Part shown: positions 1 through 9,153 of the stretch, in pieces
How the letters are laid out: every line of letters begins with the position of its first letter
Numbering within the stretch: position 1 is the first letter of the stretch
Assembly (NCBI RefSeq): GCF_026262505.1
Contig: NC_067207.1
Location: forward strand, 1,124,252 to 1,188,251
Length of the DNA: 64,000 nt
Direction of reading: 5' to 3'
Source: Trichomonas vaginalis G3
Taxonomy: Eukaryota > Parabasalia > Trichomonadida > Trichomonadidae
The notes under the pieces: generated by a model
The model's input: the letters and a program-made list of their open reading frames with translations, nothing else
Told to the model about the DNA's origin: nothing
Database searches by the model: none
Program-made: the position numbers and the translations under genes

Positions 1-2455
1 ATGTCATCGGGATCAGCCAAATCCACCACAAACTTGTAGATCCATCGTCATCATACCATTCACAGAGTTCTGGAGTTTCAACAATTAAATGGTAATTGTT
101 ATTTCGAAAAACTCCGTGTTCATTAAAGTGGCGAGGACCTTCTTTCTTGCCTGAGCATACGAAAGACAAAGTTACTGATGATCCACTGTGTCCTCCGCCT
201 ATTGTTACGTTGTTTCCTTCAACTTTGTAGCCATACCTCGCATCTGCAACATTTATACAGGTGAATGGACTTGTTTTTGGTGCCATCCAACATTTCCAGA
301 CTGATGCATTATTTACACCAAATGTTTCTGGATTTCCTTCTGGTCTTTTGGCGGATCCTGGATATGCATAGAAATTTGCAAGTTGGTCGGCCATTTCGCC
401 TTTCAAAAGAACATGTCCTCTGATTTCTGTTGACTCTGTGACCTTCATCGTTTCGTTTTCGCCTTTAATTTCATACGATTCTACAGTTTCGGTCTTTGGC
501 GTTGATGGAGGGACGTATGGTTCTGGCGGAGGTGTTGGATCAATGTATGGCCTTACACAGGCACCATCTGAGCTTGCATGAACGTGGAATATATTTGGTT
601 CGTCGTAAATAACGTATCTTGAAGACTTTTTACATTCAACTCTGACTGATAATGTAATGTAATCAGTTCCTCTGAATTTTATAGTGATTCCATCGTTTAA
701 ACCCTGTTTTGTAAATTCATATGAGTATCCTTCCTGCAAATACATGATTGGGATGCATCTAGGATTATCATTTCGGCTTGTGCAAATATAACCATCTGAT
801 TTATTTATGGATTTGCAAGCTCCTGCAATTGGACATCCGAAATCAGCGAAAGGAGATATGAATAACAGGGATTCTTTACGGTAATCCATAGTTGTCTTAC
901 ATAATGAATTGACATCGAACATGAAAATGCTCGAAAGATCAATTTTTATGCTGTGAGTTCCATTTGATTCGTAAATGTACTGAGGAGGATAAGATGTAGA
1001 GGATGGAAGTTGATAATCGAAGTCTGGGAAGTCCCATGTCATGCTGCAAGTGTCCTTACTGTTAAATTGATACAAAAAATAATTATATTTTTCGTAATAC
1101 TTAACAGTTTTGTTTGGTAGCCATGCAATTTCATCATCTTGTATAGGAGGCCTTGCATTGCACTTAAAATTCACAATTGATTGAATGTCAGATTCCCCGT
1201 TGTAAACTAGTGTCACTTTTGCATATAATGACTTATTATTATAAGAAGTTTTAGGTACTTCATCGGCATGCCAGATATTTAAGCAGCGCTTTGTATCGTT
1301 TTGATAGCATAGCCAACCATGGGAAGGTCTGTGTCCGCTGCATTTGTATCCTTCTGGACATGGAAGAATATCTACGGGATTTGCGAATACTTTTGGCTGA
1401 TACGCTAGATCAAAAGTATCACTTAAGTTGAATTCTGTCTGTCCAATGTATTTTTTGTTGTTTAAATCTACTTTAGCGTCATAATTTAATTTATCAAAAT
1501 GATAAACGTTTTTACTGCCTCTTACTGGATTGCAGATGTCTAGTATGTTTGCACTGATGCTTAAATTATTACCAGAGATCTCTGCATTTGTAAAATCAGG
1601 CGAATGTAAAAATCCATCGCGATCGCATTGATATTTGACAGTTAATGATTGGGAAGACTCAGTATATTTTACTGTGAAGGAGTCATTCCTGTATACGTAA
1701 TCCATTGGATTCATAGTTGTTCCGTATGAAATGCAACTTTGATTTTTACAAACCCAAGCGGAAGACTGGTTTGTGTTGCAGGAATATGATGCTGGGCATT
1801 TCATTGTTGAGCATGGCTGGTAGAATATGAGATTTTCGCCGCTTTCCAAGACATATCCGTTTTGATAATTAAATAAATTGAGATTAGTCATATAATGCTT
1901 TCCATCTTTGGCAGGAGAATAAACTAAGCAGTTTGCTTGATAGTATTCTTCTTCAGGAACTGGACTTTTCGTTGGTTTTGCAAATTTTGATTTTATTTTA
2001 ATATTTATATATGAAATATCTTCGAAATAATTTACTGATTCGCATTTGAAGTCTTCTTTTTCGTCGTATTCGATTGATAGAACAGTTACACGTTTTATAT
2101 TGTCTTGAATGTTACTGTAATAGTAAATTAAGTTTACGCCTTTGTTTGGATCACTATTGTCATTAAATTCTGCGTATTGAGTCCCTGTATATCCATAAAA
2201 ATAAGATTCTGCTTTGTTACCTGGGAATAAAACAGAAGATATGCCTGCTTTATAAGTTCCTTCGATAAAACGATCTTCAGAAAGTTGCTGACAAATCGAA
2301 AATACAATAGTTGCATTTCCAAAATCGATTTCATTCGCGTTATTTGCAACACCTTCAAAATTATATATATAACCATCAATGTTCGCACCACATGGAAGTG
2401 ATTCATACCCATGAGGCTGAGGAATATTGATATAATAAAGTAAAGTTAAAAACAT
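1..2455 (-). CDS. Secreted multi-repeat protein, MRH (mannose-6-phosphate receptor)-like; 3' end outside window
   Basis: An open frame runs from the ATG at 2455 to the window edge (818 codons, no stop), so the C-terminus is missing. The N-terminus MFLTLLYYINI looks like a short signal peptide. The rest is an extracellular-looking Cys- and Asn-glycosylation-rich protein built of units of about 150-180 residues. A Cys-cluster recurs near residues 218, 363, 540 and 719 (CPASYSC..AWVCKNQSC, CPEGYKC..GWLCYQND, CPIAGAC..GYICTSRN, VWKCWMAP..FTC), and between clusters there are strand patterns such as SSVTLSFVCSGKKEGP followed by YHLIVETPELC. This order (GxxVC... then TLxFxC... then YxxxxxTxxxC) is that of MRH domains found in lysosomal sorting receptors, so a receptor for glycans in the endosomal pathway is my inference. 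Binding residues could not be assigned. A proline-rich PTPPPEPYVPPSTP linker precedes the last unit. The ATG sits directly after AAAAAGTGACAAA, the reverse strand of the neighbour's initiator. Confidence 0.6.
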   Translation of the reverse strand, partial: MFLTLLYYINIPQPHGYESLPCGANIDGYIYNFEGVANNANEIDFGNATIVFSICQQLSEDRFIEGTYKAGISSVLFPGNKAESYFYGYTGTQYAEFNDNSDPNKGVNLIYYYSNIQDNIKRVTVLSIEYDEKEDFKCESVNYFEDISYINIKIKSKFAKPTKSPVPEEEYYQANCLVYSPAKDGKHYMTNLNLFNYQNGYVLESGENLIFYQPCSTMKCPASYSCNTNQSSAWVCKNQSCISYGTTMNPMDYVYRNDSFTVKYTESSQSLTVKYQCDRDGFLHSPDFTNAEISGNNLSISANILDICNPVRGSKNVYHFDKLNYDAKVDLNNKKYIGQTEFNLSDTFDLAYQPKVFANPVDILPCPEGYKCSGHRPSHGWLCYQNDTKRCLNIWHADEVPKTSYNNKSLYAKVTLVYNGESDIQSIVNFKCNARPPIQDDEIAWLPNKTVKYYEKYNYFLYQFNSKDTCSMTWDFPDFDYQLPSSTSYPPQYIYESNGTHSIKIDLSSIFMFDVNSLCKTTMDYRKESLLFISPFADFGCPIAGACKSINKSDGYICTSRNDNPRCIPIMYLQEGYSYEFTKQGLNDGITIKFRGTDYITLSVRVECKKSSRYVIYDEPNIFHVHASSDGACVRPYIDPTPPPEPYVPPSTPKTETVESYEIKGENETMKVTESTEIRGHVLLKGEMADQLANFYAYPGSAKRPEGNPETFGVNNASVWKCWMAPKTSPFTCINVADARYGYKVEGNNVTIGGGHSGSSVTLSFVCSGKKEGPRHFNEHGVFRNNNYHLIVETPELCEWYDDDGSTSLWWIWLIPMT

Positions 2456-2459
2456 TTTG

Positions 2460-2468
2460 TCACTTTTT
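2460..2468 (+). promoter_or_regulatory. Inr initiator TCACTTTTT of the 2499 gene
   Basis: TCACTTTTT matches the parabasalid initiator (TCA, pyrimidine, A/T). With +1 at the A (2462) the leader to the ATG at 2499 is 37 nt. It lies in a spacer of only 43 bp shared with the divergent gene starting at 2455. Confidence 0.65.
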
Positions 2469-2498
2469 ATCTATTTGTCAGTTTTTTTTTGCTTTTAT

Positions 2499-3590
2499 AT
2501 GAAAAGGGATCTTTTTAAAAAAGAAACCGATGATCCCGAAAATTTTCTGATGAAAGTACATTTAAAATTCCAGGGTCCATCCTATAAAAACGTTTTAGAG
2601 GCAAGAGATGCCATACAATTCGATTTAAAACTCAAAAAACTGTTAATGGATTATCTTAAACGCAATGTTTCGATTAAAGAGAATCTGAATGTTGTTACAA
2701 ACTTCGATTTGATGTCAGAAACAACAAAATTTAACTATATAACTCTTTTATGCTTACTTCGAATGAATGTTCCTGAAGAGTTTCTTCAAACAGAAACATT
2801 AAAGCAGTTATATTACTCATATACATTACCTCCAAAATTACCAATTATCAATGAGGCAGCAGTTGAAATTAATCAACAAAAACAACAAGAGAATCCGCCT
2901 GAAATACAATCTGCACCGTTTACTAGCGAGTTCTTTGCCGAAGTTGAGAATATTTTTGTTAAATACCCACAATTTGCCGAAAAAATCATTTCAGAAAAAT
3001 TTGATTCATCAGGAGTTAAACAATTTCATGATACAATTAAAATATTCTTCTCGTGTGATCGTACTGCCGAAGCTGTTACAGCTGTTGTTCGCTTTTATAT
3101 ACTCCCTTACATAAAAAACCTAAAAAATCTTGCAAATCGTCTTGTCGTTGAGCCACTGATGTCTGTATCTCAATGGTACCCGAAAGTGATTGTTTCCGAA
3201 GTTTTCCAACCCGTTTTATTCGATCCAAACTCAACAGTTTATCAATTTCAGATTATTCAAAGACTTTTCGAAGCAAAAAGCATCCAATCGCTCACATTAC
3301 CAGGAGTATTCGAAGGACGACCTCCTTCATTAGAAGGACCTCTTTCTGACGAAGCTCTCAAATGGTTGGTAAATATCATTCCTAAAACGCCTCAGTTGCA
3401 GAATTCTGAGCAAGAAACTGTCTTATTGCATATAAAAATGCAGATGGATCATCAAAAGAAAGATGCACAAAGAGCTTTTATGTTGTTTTTGAAAGGACAA
3501 CATTTGGAAGGCCAAAATAAGGAGATTGCTACACAAATGATCGAAAATCTTCCAGAAGTGCTTAAATCTAGAGCTCTTCAGATGATCTGA
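2499..3590 (+). CDS. Helical-repeat protein, possibly FANCE-like
   Basis: The protein has 363 residues from the first ATG downstream of the initiator; the frame is open further 5' but has no ATG there. There is no signal peptide or membrane helix. Residues 1-110 are a mixed helical region; a Gln-rich linker (NQQKQQENPPE) follows; the C-terminal 220 residues look like a stack of paired helices. That C-terminal half runs in the same register as the C-terminal domain of Fanconi anaemia protein FANCE: a helix ending LANRLVVEPLM, then YPKVIVSEVFQPVL, a Q-containing helix (YQFQIIQRLFEAK), then DEALKWLVNIIP and a final RAFMLFLKG helix with LKSRALQ at the end. The family assignment rests on pattern only; any other alpha-solenoid is possible. 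It is transcribed divergently from the MRH-like gene. Confidence 0.6.
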   Translation: MKRDLFKKETDDPENFLMKVHLKFQGPSYKNVLEARDAIQFDLKLKKLLMDYLKRNVSIKENLNVVTNFDLMSETTKFNYITLLCLLRMNVPEEFLQTETLKQLYYSYTLPPKLPIINEAAVEINQQKQQENPPEIQSAPFTSEFFAEVENIFVKYPQFAEKIISEKFDSSGVKQFHDTIKIFFSCDRTAEAVTAVVRFYILPYIKNLKNLANRLVVEPLMSVSQWYPKVIVSEVFQPVLFDPNSTVYQFQIIQRLFEAKSIQSLTLPGVFEGRPPSLEGPLSDEALKWLVNIIPKTPQLQNSEQETVLLHIKMQMDHQKKDAQRAFMLFLKGQHLEGQNKEIATQMIENLPEVLKSRALQMI

Positions 3591-4640
3591 TGTATATATA
3601 TTATCATTGTTTGTTTGTATAAAAAAAATTATTTAGATTATTGTCAATATTTTTCAGTTTCATCTATATGATAATAACAAGACAATACTTAAGTTCATTA
3701 ACATGAAACCAGAACCAATTAAATACATGAGTAAGAACAGAGATTTTCAATTTGTAAAGTACTCACAAAATCTAGGTTGAGAGGCGGTCAATGACTTTTG
3801 AGGGGAAATTAACGCATGGAATTTAATATTATTTGGTTTGATATTCTTGCTTATTATTTCAGAAAAAAATCTTAAAAATTTCAATATGAAAATTGAAAGC
3901 AATTCAAAAAAATTGCTAACATGTAAATTTTAATATCCTATGCATAATTTCATATTTTGAACATTTTTTATTTTTGTTTAAAACTTAAAATTTTGCGAAT
4001 TTAATATAATTTATAAAATATAATACGTATATATATTTAAAATACACTAAATTTAATTGTTAATTGACGTTTTTGGGAATGAATTTTATCAAAACATGCC
4101 TGAATCCGAAAATTTGAAAGAACGAATTACACAATCATATATGTAGAATTCAAAATACAAACTTAAAGATTGTATACGTTTAAAATTATTCAGATTGTGT
4201 TTGATTTCCACTCATTCTGTTTCTTTTGAACTCTAACACGAACATTTCATGATGATTACATGATCCATTTATAAATGGTTGAATTGTTCCAGATTCTACC
4301 AGAAAATCAATCCAAATTTCTCAATGCATTTATGTTGATTGGACAAAATTTAAAATTTATCAGCCTGTTTCCAGAGAAACTCATATATTCCCTAATGAAA
4401 TGTAATTTTTGCTACATTTATTTCAATCAAATTTTAAAAAATTGACTGCAGAGCTTGAAAAGGTGATGAATCATGTTGTTATTAGATGTACATATTAGAT
4501 TTACTATTTCCAAAAAAATGCTCAAATTTGAATAGTTTTTAGAAAATTTGGAATTACACTCCTTACATTATATATAATTAAATGTTTAAATTTTATTTAT
4601 TTTTCCCTTTTAATTTTATAACGTGCTCTATCAAAACTAA

Positions 4641-4739
4641 CCTCTCAATTGAAGGCCACAAAATCTCAGTAGTGGGGGTACACAAATTTTGTATGGAGTA
4701 CGGTTCAATTTTTGAGAGCCTCACTACTTAGATTTTGTG
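4641..4739. repeat. Two interleaved inverted repeats
   Basis: Arm B, CACAAAATCTCAGTAGTG (4657-4674), is inverted at 4722-4739 with 17 of 18 matches. Arm A, CCTCTCAATTGAA (4641-4653), is inverted with small changes at about 4704-4718 (TTCAATTTTTGAGAG). The order A-B-A'-B' is not a simple hairpin; it is what two copies of one sequence in opposite orientation with shuffled blocks, or a pseudoknot-like fold, would give. Function unknown. Confidence 0.6.
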
Positions 4740-4993
4740 ACTACCTTATAATGTTTAGATGCATTTAAGAGTTTAAAGACTTTAATAAAATATATAATTT
4801 CAGTAATTGAAAGATATTAAACTAATTTCATCCAAATTAGTGTGATTTTGAATTTGAGGATTTTAATTTTGACTTTTTAATGACATGATTTTGTGAAATT
4901 TAGAATAACCAATAAACACAATTAATATATTTCTACAAATTATTCCTGTATTCTCAAATTTTGAAGAAAAACGATAGAGCGGTTATGGTCGAG

Positions 4994-4998
4994 CCTTT
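4994..4998 (+). promoter_or_regulatory. CCTTT (M5-type) core promoter motif
   Basis: CCTTT lies 2 bases before the uL23 ATG in a stretch with no TCAYW initiator. A CCTTT element at the start site is the described alternative to Inr in Trichomonas, often in highly expressed genes. Assignment is by motif and position only. Confidence 0.4.
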
Positions 4999-5000
4999 CG

Positions 5001-5423
5001 ATGTCAGGCAAAGCTCAAGCTGCTGCTCAGACTCTCGCTCAGGGCCAGAAGAAGGAAGTTACAAAGACACGCAACTTCACAAAGTTCGGCAAGAACGCCG
5101 CTCAGGTCGTCCCAAGACGCCCAGCCTTCGAGCATAAGGCCGTCAAGCCAGTTTCTCTTAAGCATAACGATTACAAGATCATCCGCGGACCAGTTACCTC
5201 CGATAAGTCTACAGTCAAGATCGAGAATGAGAACACAATGACTTTCTGGGTCGATATCAAGGCTACAAAGACAGAAATTGCTGCCGCTTTCAACCGCCTT
5301 TACAAGGTTAAGCCAGTCAAGGTCTGCACAGTCATCACCTCCAAGTTTGTTAAGAAGGCTTACATCCGCCTTCCAGCTAATGTCGAGGCTATGAACATTG
5401 CCACTGAAATCGGATTCGCATAA
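5001..5423 (+). CDS. RPL23A: 60S ribosomal protein uL23 (L23a)
   Basis: A protein of 140 residues and the usual length of eukaryotic L23a. The N-terminal 45 residues are a basic extension (Lys/Arg/Ala/Gln), which in the family contacts rRNA. The globular uL23 fold follows, including KIIRGPVTSDKS, NTMTFWVDIKATKTEI and AAFNRLYKVKPVKVCTVIT. The C-terminus KKAYIRLPANVEAMNIATEI corresponds to the conserved AYVRL..DYDAL.VANKIG end. It acts in the large subunit at the nascent-chain exit. Codon use is strongly biased (AAG, GTC, CGC) compared with neighbours, as in actin and ubiquitin, consistent with high expression. The TAA stop is followed by A (TAAA), the trichomonad type of polyadenylation signal. 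Confidence 0.95.
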   Translation: MSGKAQAAAQTLAQGQKKEVTKTRNFTKFGKNAAQVVPRRPAFEHKAVKPVSLKHNDYKIIRGPVTSDKSTVKIENENTMTFWVDIKATKTEIAAAFNRLYKVKPVKVCTVITSKFVKKAYIRLPANVEAMNIATEIGFA

Positions 5424-5722
5424 ACTGATTGCACGCAGCAACTTTTTTTTCTTAATACTAATACCAAATTACATCAATTTTTTTTAAATAATATTTTTGC
5501 TTTTTTTTGACCATATTCTGAAATTGAACTTAAGAAGATTTGTTATTGAACTTCTTATGATAGTATTTTCGATTTCATTTTTCGAATTTCATATTTGGTT
5601 TCTTTAATTTTTTGGGATTTACCGTAAAAAAACAGGATAATTAAGAATACAAAATAGAAAGCTCTTTATTAACAGTAAAACAAATTCAAATAATGTAACA
5701 AAAAAATGAGATGTATGAAAAA

Positions 5723-6214
5723 TTAAACGTCTGTATTAACAATCTGATGGATCGGATTGGAAAGCATCTGTACAGCGTTTGCAGCAACATCAAAGTCTGC
5801 AGTTGCTCGCTCAATATCAAGATAATTTGAAGAAAGGGAAGGAGGTTGAGCAATTGATTCATTTACATCTGAAAGAGCACGTGCAGCATTTAGTAAAGAT
5901 TCAAGCACCTTTTCATTATATTTAAGTGACTGTTCGATCATTTTCTGATAATTATTATCTGGATTTGGCTGATAAGTGCCAGGAAGTGAAGCTGATAAGA
6001 GCACGTCTTTGAATCCAGCGTAATCATCTGCATGGAATGATGGAATTTCGTCTTTGCAGTCTTGAATATCTTGAACTGGAGTTTGTGGCTGCTGTGGTCT
6101 AACCACTGTTGATTGAGACCTGTTAAAATTATTCCTAGGTCTGTTCTGATTGTTTGGATTGTTATTGTTGTGGTAGTTTTGATGATATTTTGGCCTCTGG
6201 TTGTTATAACTCAT
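5723..6214 (-). CDS. Asn-rich small protein, unknown function
   Basis: The protein has 163 residues from MSYNNQRP. An upstream in-frame ATG at 6232 is rejected because the initiator TCACTTTT lies between the two ATGs. Residues 1-45 are Asn/Gln/Pro/Arg-rich and probably disordered (a run of four Asn near residue 17). The remaining 115 residues are acidic and helical, with conserved-looking FHADDYAGFKDVLLSASLPG and a long amphipathic helix around YQKMIEQSLKYNEKVLESLL. No membrane helix or known motif. The layout, a sticky disordered head plus helical tail, is seen in RNA-granule and nucleoporin-associated proteins, but I do not recognise the family. Confidence 0.7.
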   Translation of the reverse strand: MSYNNQRPKYHQNYHNNNNPNNQNRPRNNFNRSQSTVVRPQQPQTPVQDIQDCKDEIPSFHADDYAGFKDVLLSASLPGTYQPNPDNNYQKMIEQSLKYNEKVLESLLNAARALSDVNESIAQPPSLSSNYLDIERATADFDVAANAVQMLSNPIHQIVNTDV

Positions 6215-6218
6215 AGTG

Positions 6219-6226
6219 AAAAGTGA
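6219..6226 (-). promoter_or_regulatory. Inr initiator TCACTTTT
   Basis: TCACTTTT on the minus strand, with +1 at 6224, gives a 9-10 nt leader before the ATG at 6214. It decides the start codon of this gene. Confidence 0.7.
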
Positions 6227-6670
6227 CAGCATAATTTACATCAATATTTGATGCATTCTAAAATTATCAATGTAAGAACCTTGGAACACAGTACACAAAA
6301 ATCTCCTCCTGAAATCTGTTTATAAAGATATAAGCTTCTAACTTGAAGAGTTTGATTCATCTTAACTCGCACATGATAAACAAGCAGCTTAGATATTCAC
6401 ATTGCCTGGAATGTTTTTCAACATGAAATATGAATATTGAAGCTATTTTGACTCAAAAATGTTGTTAATTCCGAAATTTTTAGTCAATGTATGTTTAAAG
6501 ACGATGATACATTCAATAGTAAATGTAGCCTATTTCCTAATTGTAATCGAATAGAAAGTATTCAAAAAATATAGATATATATTAGTAAATAATCTCACTG
6601 GCAAATCAAACTCAGAATAGTTTCTCAATTTAGAGGAATTATATGTTGATGGAAAAATCTAATGTATAGT
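6227..6670. other. Intergenic spacer
   Basis: Nothing gene-like was seen between the Asn-rich protein gene and the stop codon of the ABC transporter gene. Confidence 0.5.
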
Positions 6671-8974
6671 TTATAAGTTTTCATCATCTGCATACATACG
6701 ATAAAGAACATTTTCAAGTTGTTCAACAATGATGTTGAATGAGTTGATATGGAAGCGTTCTTTGTTGGATTCTAGTTCAACTAAAAGTTCTGTGATTTCA
6801 TCGCAGACGGGCAACATGATGTCATCTTCATGAATTGGACTAAGATAAACACCATCGATCTTCGATTGAATATATGAAACAAGATCTGTTTTGTATTGTT
6901 TATCACTTTCTTGAGAAAAGATTGGTGTGAGACGGTAGCCGCAGTGGAATTGACTTCGCAAGTCGTTAGGAGTACCATCGAAAATCAATGAACCATTACG
7001 CATAACAAACATTCGGTTAGAAAGAATACCTGCTTCTTCGATAGAGTGTGTGCTAACAATAGATGTGACGTTGTAACTAGAAATCGATTTCCATATTTCT
7101 TGGCGGATGCTTGCATCCATACCTGATGTAGGTTCGTCTAATATAACAAGAGATGGATGACCAATGAATGCGATAGCAACACAGAGTTTACGCTTTTGAC
7201 CACCACTAAGTGTAGACGCGGACATGTTTTCAAGACCTTCTAAACCAAAATGACTAACAATATGTTCAATTTCTTCTTGAAGATGAAAAGAGTCAATGCC
7301 ACGGATAGTTCCGAAAAATTCAAGATGACGATAAACACTCAAGCCCTCGAACAAGATGTTTTCTTGATAACATATTCCTAAGTGTTGTTGCAATGCACTA
7401 AAACCGGTTGAACATTGATGGCCATATATTTGAAGAGAACCACGATCACTGCTGATACTTCCTGTAATCGCATTCAACAATGTACTCTTGCCTGATCCAT
7501 TTGGTCCTATCAAAAGAATGGTCTCGTCTTTGTCAAGACTAAATGATACATTATTGAGTGCATGGACAGGTGGTGAACTTCTATATGTCTTATCTATACC
7601 ACGAATTTCGATAAATCTGAGATTTTCATTATGGACTAATCGCTCCTTCTTGAATGTGAATAATTCTTTCCATGCAGATAAATTAAATATGTTACGAAAA
7701 CCAATTGGAGGAGAACCACAATTCCTTGGCATAAGAATGTTCAATAAGAAATATATAAACAAATAAGCACAAATAAAGCCAATCGCGATACCTAATATGT
7801 ACAATGAGTCTTTCCATCGAATTATAACTAACAAGTTCTTAAGTGTGAAAGGAATATTGAAAACGCTCGAAACCATTATGTTATCAATGAACATTGTTGA
7901 CATCCATTGAGGAAGAAGTGAAAGAATTGATGCGTACTCTAATATTGAATTATTATTGCTATTCATTGTAATATTGAAGAGCGGCGAGAGACTTAAAATC
8001 ATGAATAACCCTGAGAAATAAATTTTGTATTTCGAAATAATTGACAAAGGAACTGAACACAAAAAGAAAGAATAATAATATAATACTAAGAAGAAAACCA
8101 TGATAAAGATAGGAATGATATTAGATCCTTTATATGATTTTTTATATAAAACAATTGATATCGAAATTGAATCGAAAGTAATAACTAATAAATCAATTGT
8201 TAGATTTGCAAAGAAAATCGTTGTCTCGTAAGCACCTGATATCTTTAATAATAAAAGCTGTTTCGTCTCTCTGGCCTCTGAAATTTCAAACAAAGGAACA
8301 ATCAAAGAAATAGTGATTGCTAATGAAACAAACCGTTCAATGAAAACAATAAGATAATCTGTCTTTTGGACTGCAGTCATTGATAGTGGATAGTATTCAT
8401 ATGTAACGTTAGATGATTCTTTTATAAACTCCTTTATTAATGAATCTGGAAAATCTTGTATTTCATATCTCCAAAAATATGATGATTCCTTTGAATAATA
8501 TATTTTTGAAGTAATATTATATGAATTTTTCGATTTTTCTTCCACTCTGAGAGAAAATGTGCTAGGCTTCTTGGAAAATTCTTCAAATGCAGATTCATCA
8601 TCAAATATTTTAGATTGATTCGTATAATTTGCAAGTAATTCGGTTAAATGCGTTCTTGGATAAAAAGCATAATCAAAATTTTTATCATATAGATAATATT
8701 CGATTGGATATATGTCTTGACTGGATCCCCATTCTCTAAATTCATGATAATGACCATTAGAATCTTTTGGAAGTTTGTATCCTTGTGTTATTTGGAAGTT
8801 TAGTGATAGGTAAATCAATAATGCACTAGCTGCAATTGAAATATAAAATCCAAATTTGCGAAAACGAACGTTAAACAAGATTTTTAAGTAAGCTTTATAA
8901 ATGCGCCATTGCGATGATTCTTTTGGACTTGTCTTGTCAACATGTTGAGCATCAAAGAGAAGGGGTTCTTTCAT
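6671..8974 (-). CDS. ABC transporter, subfamily A-like half transporter
   Basis: The protein has 767 residues with one membrane domain and one nucleotide-binding domain. Residues 41-60 form a first membrane helix, followed by an extracytoplasmic loop of about 150 residues with several N-glycosylation sequons. A cluster of about six helices spans roughly residues 210-410, the ABCA arrangement. The ABC domain shows Walker A GPNGSGKST near residue 493, signature LSGGQKRKL near 590, Walker B LVILDEPTSGMD near 607 and the H-loop STHS. All catalytic motifs are intact. ABCA proteins move lipids or sterols across membranes; the substrate here is unknown. Family members are often two-half proteins, so this half-size form probably works as a dimer, possibly with the product of the divergent ABC gene 179 bp away; that pairing is inference. 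No clear initiator precedes the ATG. Confidence 0.9.
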   Translation of the reverse strand: MKEPLLFDAQHVDKTSPKESSQWRIYKAYLKILFNVRFRKFGFYISIAASALLIYLSLNFQITQGYKLPKDSNGHYHEFREWGSSQDIYPIEYYLYDKNFDYAFYPRTHLTELLANYTNQSKIFDDESAFEEFSKKPSTFSLRVEEKSKNSYNITSKIYYSKESSYFWRYEIQDFPDSLIKEFIKESSNVTYEYYPLSMTAVQKTDYLIVFIERFVSLAITISLIVPLFEISEARETKQLLLLKISGAYETTIFFANLTIDLLVITFDSISISIVLYKKSYKGSNIIPIFIMVFFLVLYYYSFFLCSVPLSIISKYKIYFSGLFMILSLSPLFNITMNSNNNSILEYASILSLLPQWMSTMFIDNIMVSSVFNIPFTLKNLLVIIRWKDSLYILGIAIGFICAYLFIYFLLNILMPRNCGSPPIGFRNIFNLSAWKELFTFKKERLVHNENLRFIEIRGIDKTYRSSPPVHALNNVSFSLDKDETILLIGPNGSGKSTLLNAITGSISSDRGSLQIYGHQCSTGFSALQQHLGICYQENILFEGLSVYRHLEFFGTIRGIDSFHLQEEIEHIVSHFGLEGLENMSASTLSGGQKRKLCVAIAFIGHPSLVILDEPTSGMDASIRQEIWKSISSYNVTSIVSTHSIEEAGILSNRMFVMRNGSLIFDGTPNDLRSQFHCGYRLTPIFSQESDKQYKTDLVSYIQSKIDGVYLSPIHEDDIMLPVCDEITELLVELESNKERFHINSFNIIVEQLENVLYRMYADDENL

Positions 8975-9153
8975 TTTTTATGATTTTTGATCCAATTTTA
9001 TACAAAAAAAATTTCAATATAAATTTTATGAGAATAAAATTCGCCAATTTTAAATATATTTACCTTCGTTTAATCATTCAAATCAATTCTGATCAATGGT
9101 TTTGAATAGGCAGATTATTTTATCAACCATCATTTCATTTCCGAATAAAGAGG

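Larger units (their letters stand above)
3591..5000. other. Intergenic spacer, AT-rich, with inverted repeats
   Basis: No gene-like reading frame. It contains the interleaved inverted repeats at 4641-4739 and a related sequence near 3764-3783 (CACAAAATCTAGGTTGAGAG). The right end holds the promoter of the uL23 gene. Confidence 0.6.

Noticed and set aside
5004-5441. 145-codon minus-strand frame opposite uL23
   Set aside because: Antisense shadow of a codon-biased ribosomal-protein gene.
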